The notes beneath the pieces are model-generated. The model was given only the letters and a program-made list of their open reading frames with translations. It was not told where the DNA came from and ran no database searches. From Bacteroidales bacterium (GTDB lineage Bacteria; Bacteroidota; Bacteroidia; Bacteroidales; BM520): a stretch of 17,104 nt of DNA. The stretch spans positions 1-17,104 of the forward strand of contig JALNXP010000022.1 of the NCBI GenBank assembly GCA_023230285.1, written 5' to 3'. Position 1 is the stretch's first letter; each line of letters opens with the position of its first letter. The translations under genes and the position numbers were made by a program. Positions 16,084 to 17,104 of the stretch are shown here, in pieces.

Positions 16084-16440
16084 TTAGAGACAATAGCTTG
16101 GTAGTCGGTAATTTAGATTCATATAAACAGCGTGCCGTAGGTCTATGCTTATCCTATTTAAGATAGGCAATGTTTTGCTTAATGTTTTTTTACGATGTTT
16201 GAGCTTGTGACGACAATACTTCCATAAAGTGCTACCATAAACATTATCCCATCTAATATCGGTATAAATTGTCTCGTGGGATACTGTGACTTTCCCTATG
16301 CGTTTGAAATATCCTGATATTTGTTGTGGCGACCATTGTTCTTGAATTAATAATTTATGAACTTCCTGTTTAACTTCCTGTGTATATGTCCGTGGTTTAC
16401 ACATTCGCTGTTTACGTGCTGTCGTTTGTCGTTGAGAGTA
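16084..16440 (-). pseudogene. IS30-family transposase relic, right copy (N-terminal half)
   Basis: Read on the minus strand, the homologous frame runs Y-S-Q-R-Q-T-T-A-R-K-Q-R and then, from an internal ATG at 16404, M-C-K-P-R-T-Y-T-Q-E-V-K. It continues through W-S-P-Q-Q-I-S-G-Y and V-S-H-E-T-I-Y to C-R-H-K-L-K-H-R-K-K and N-R-I-S-I-D. These are standard IS30-family segments preceding the catalytic domain. Just after R-I-S-I-D the DDE region is deleted, and the frame ends at 16084 in unrelated residues. The natural start and first helix-turn-helix part are also absent, since a stop lies a few codons upstream. It is a broken gene, but this piece complements the regions missing from the left copy. 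Confidence 0.8.
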
Positions 16441-16611
16441 TGCCGGATGGCAGAAATGCGGTTTGCCATCCGTTCAACGGTTGGGCAGTATGGTTAGTTG
16501 CCGATTTTGGAACACTGTCCTGTCAAGTTACACGAAAGTTTATTAGATACCGGAACGCTGAAATACACACTATCTCGGCAATAAAATATACCGCATGTTA
16601 TAGTGCGTATT
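16441..16611. other. Intergenic stretch with a hairpin, no gene seen
   Basis: GGATGGCA (16445-16452) and TGCCATCC (16464-16471) form an 8-bp perfect stem with an 11-nt loop at the outer edge of the right arm. The rest is unique AT-rich sequence. I see no start-supported gene, tRNA or terminator in it on either strand. Confidence 0.5.
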
Positions 16612-17104
16612 TCATTCATTGTCAAACAACTCTGTCGGATTAATTTTAAATTGCAACATTTTTGCCGTATCTCTGCCTCCATCACCACCTTTTCTTTGTA
16701 TTGTAATTCTTCCTACTCTAAAATTTCCTCTGTTAGTAATTTCAATTTCTCCATTTCCGAAATAGTTCATGCAAAAATTCATTGGTTTTAAAATCCACCT
16801 TGCATTTTTCTCAACTTTTTGAGCTACTAACATCCATTCTGCTGCAAATTTTCCCTGCCCTTTTAATATGTCTGAAATAATTAAAGATTGATTTTTCTTT
16901 AACCATTTTAAAATAACTTCCTGTTCAGCTTCAGAAAATTCATTTGCAAACATCCTTCTTTTGTCCTTAGGCTTTTTAATTGTAGGTTTTTCTTCGCCTG
17001 TATATCTCTTTAAAATTGAAACAACTTCTGTAGGTATAGTCCACATTTCTGTGTATTTATCAACCCATCGCTTATCTATTTGATTAAATCCTTTAGGATT
17101 ACTT
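16612..17104 (-). CDS. C-terminal part of a probable type II restriction endonuclease
   Basis: The frame is open through the right edge of the window, so the true start lies outside; the ATG at 17046 is internal, because conserved-looking sequence (G-F-N-Q-I-D-K-R-W-V-D-K-Y) continues upstream of it. About 164 residues are visible. The end, I-T-I-Q-R-K-G-G-D-G-G-R and then M-L-Q-F-K-I-N-P, resembles the C-termini of some type II restriction enzymes. Q-R-K could be the [E/Q]xK half of a PD-(D/E)XK active site, but I cannot confirm a partner acid. I cannot name the recognition sequence. If correct, a cognate DNA methyltransferase should lie just outside the window. Function rests on recall of similar proteins and is tentative. 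Confidence 0.5.
   Translation of the reverse strand, partial: SNPKGFNQIDKRWVDKYTEMWTIPTEVVSILKRYTGEEKPTIKKPKDKRRMFANEFSEAEQEVILKWLKKNQSLIISDILKGQGKFAAEWMLVAQKVEKNARWILKPMNFCMNYFGNGEIEITNRGNFRVGRITIQRKGGDGGRDTAKMLQFKINPTELFDNE

Larger units (their letters stand above)
15761..16457 (-). repeat. Right arm of the large imperfect inverted repeat
   Basis: This is the reverse-oriented partner of 13244-13770. It begins with a 21-bp exact match to the inner edge of the left arm, then a non-coding palindrome-rich block, then the IS30 relic. Palindromes visible here are ATTGTTGC-TTT-GCAACAAT (15889-15907) and TGACCCC-GAA-GGGGTCA (15945-15961). Divergence from the left arm is clearest at about 15962-16036, where unrelated sequence and a 17-bp tandem duplication occur. 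No coding gene other than the transposase relic is seen. Confidence 0.85.

Noticed and set aside
15890..16087. Plus-strand open frame across the right repeat arm
   Set aside because: It spans REP-like palindromes and the 17-bp tandem duplication, has no recognisable protein features and no promoter.

Overview
The window looks like a piece of an AT-rich Bacteroidota chromosome, most likely from the order Bacteroidales. Three things point there. Several upstream regions carry the phylum's own -7 promoter element (TAnnTTTG). One secreted protein ends in a type IX secretion (T9SS) sorting domain. An ABC ATPase resembles the GldA family. The species cannot be named from the sequence.

Positions 1-2700: a divergent pair of transcription units. 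On the minus strand rsmG (16S rRNA methyltransferase) is followed after 10 bp by a lipoprotein sulfatase cut by the window edge. On the plus strand is a secreted glucosaminidase/LysM cell-wall hydrolase. Only 36 bp separate the two start codons, and this gap carries two back-to-back promoter boxes.

Positions 2732-10132: a long minus-strand block. It reads ugd (UDP-glucose dehydrogenase), an M3 peptidase lipoprotein, a cytoplasmic GH13 alpha-amylase-type enzyme, then from its own promoter a Fe-type superoxide dismutase and an MFS sugar transporter. The transporter and the GH13 enzyme could together import and cleave alpha-glucosides. No SusC/SusD pair is in view.

Positions 10255-13097: a single 938-residue secreted modular protein with three jelly-roll-like domains, two related spacer domains and a T9SS tail, closed by a strong terminator.

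Positions 13098-16611: a mosaic accessory region. Two collinear but decayed copies of an IS30-family transposase fragment, joined to REP-like palindromes, lie in opposite orientation at about 13244-13770 and 15761-16457. They enclose about 2 kb holding an FkbM-family methyltransferase, a GldA-like ABC ATPase and tRNA-Lys(CTT). This inverted-arm cassette is the most unusual feature of the window. It may be an invertible segment or just two insertions of the same repeat.

Positions 16612-17104: the C-terminal part of a protein resembling type II restriction endonucleases, running off the right edge. It suggests a restriction-modification locus next to the repeat-rich zone.
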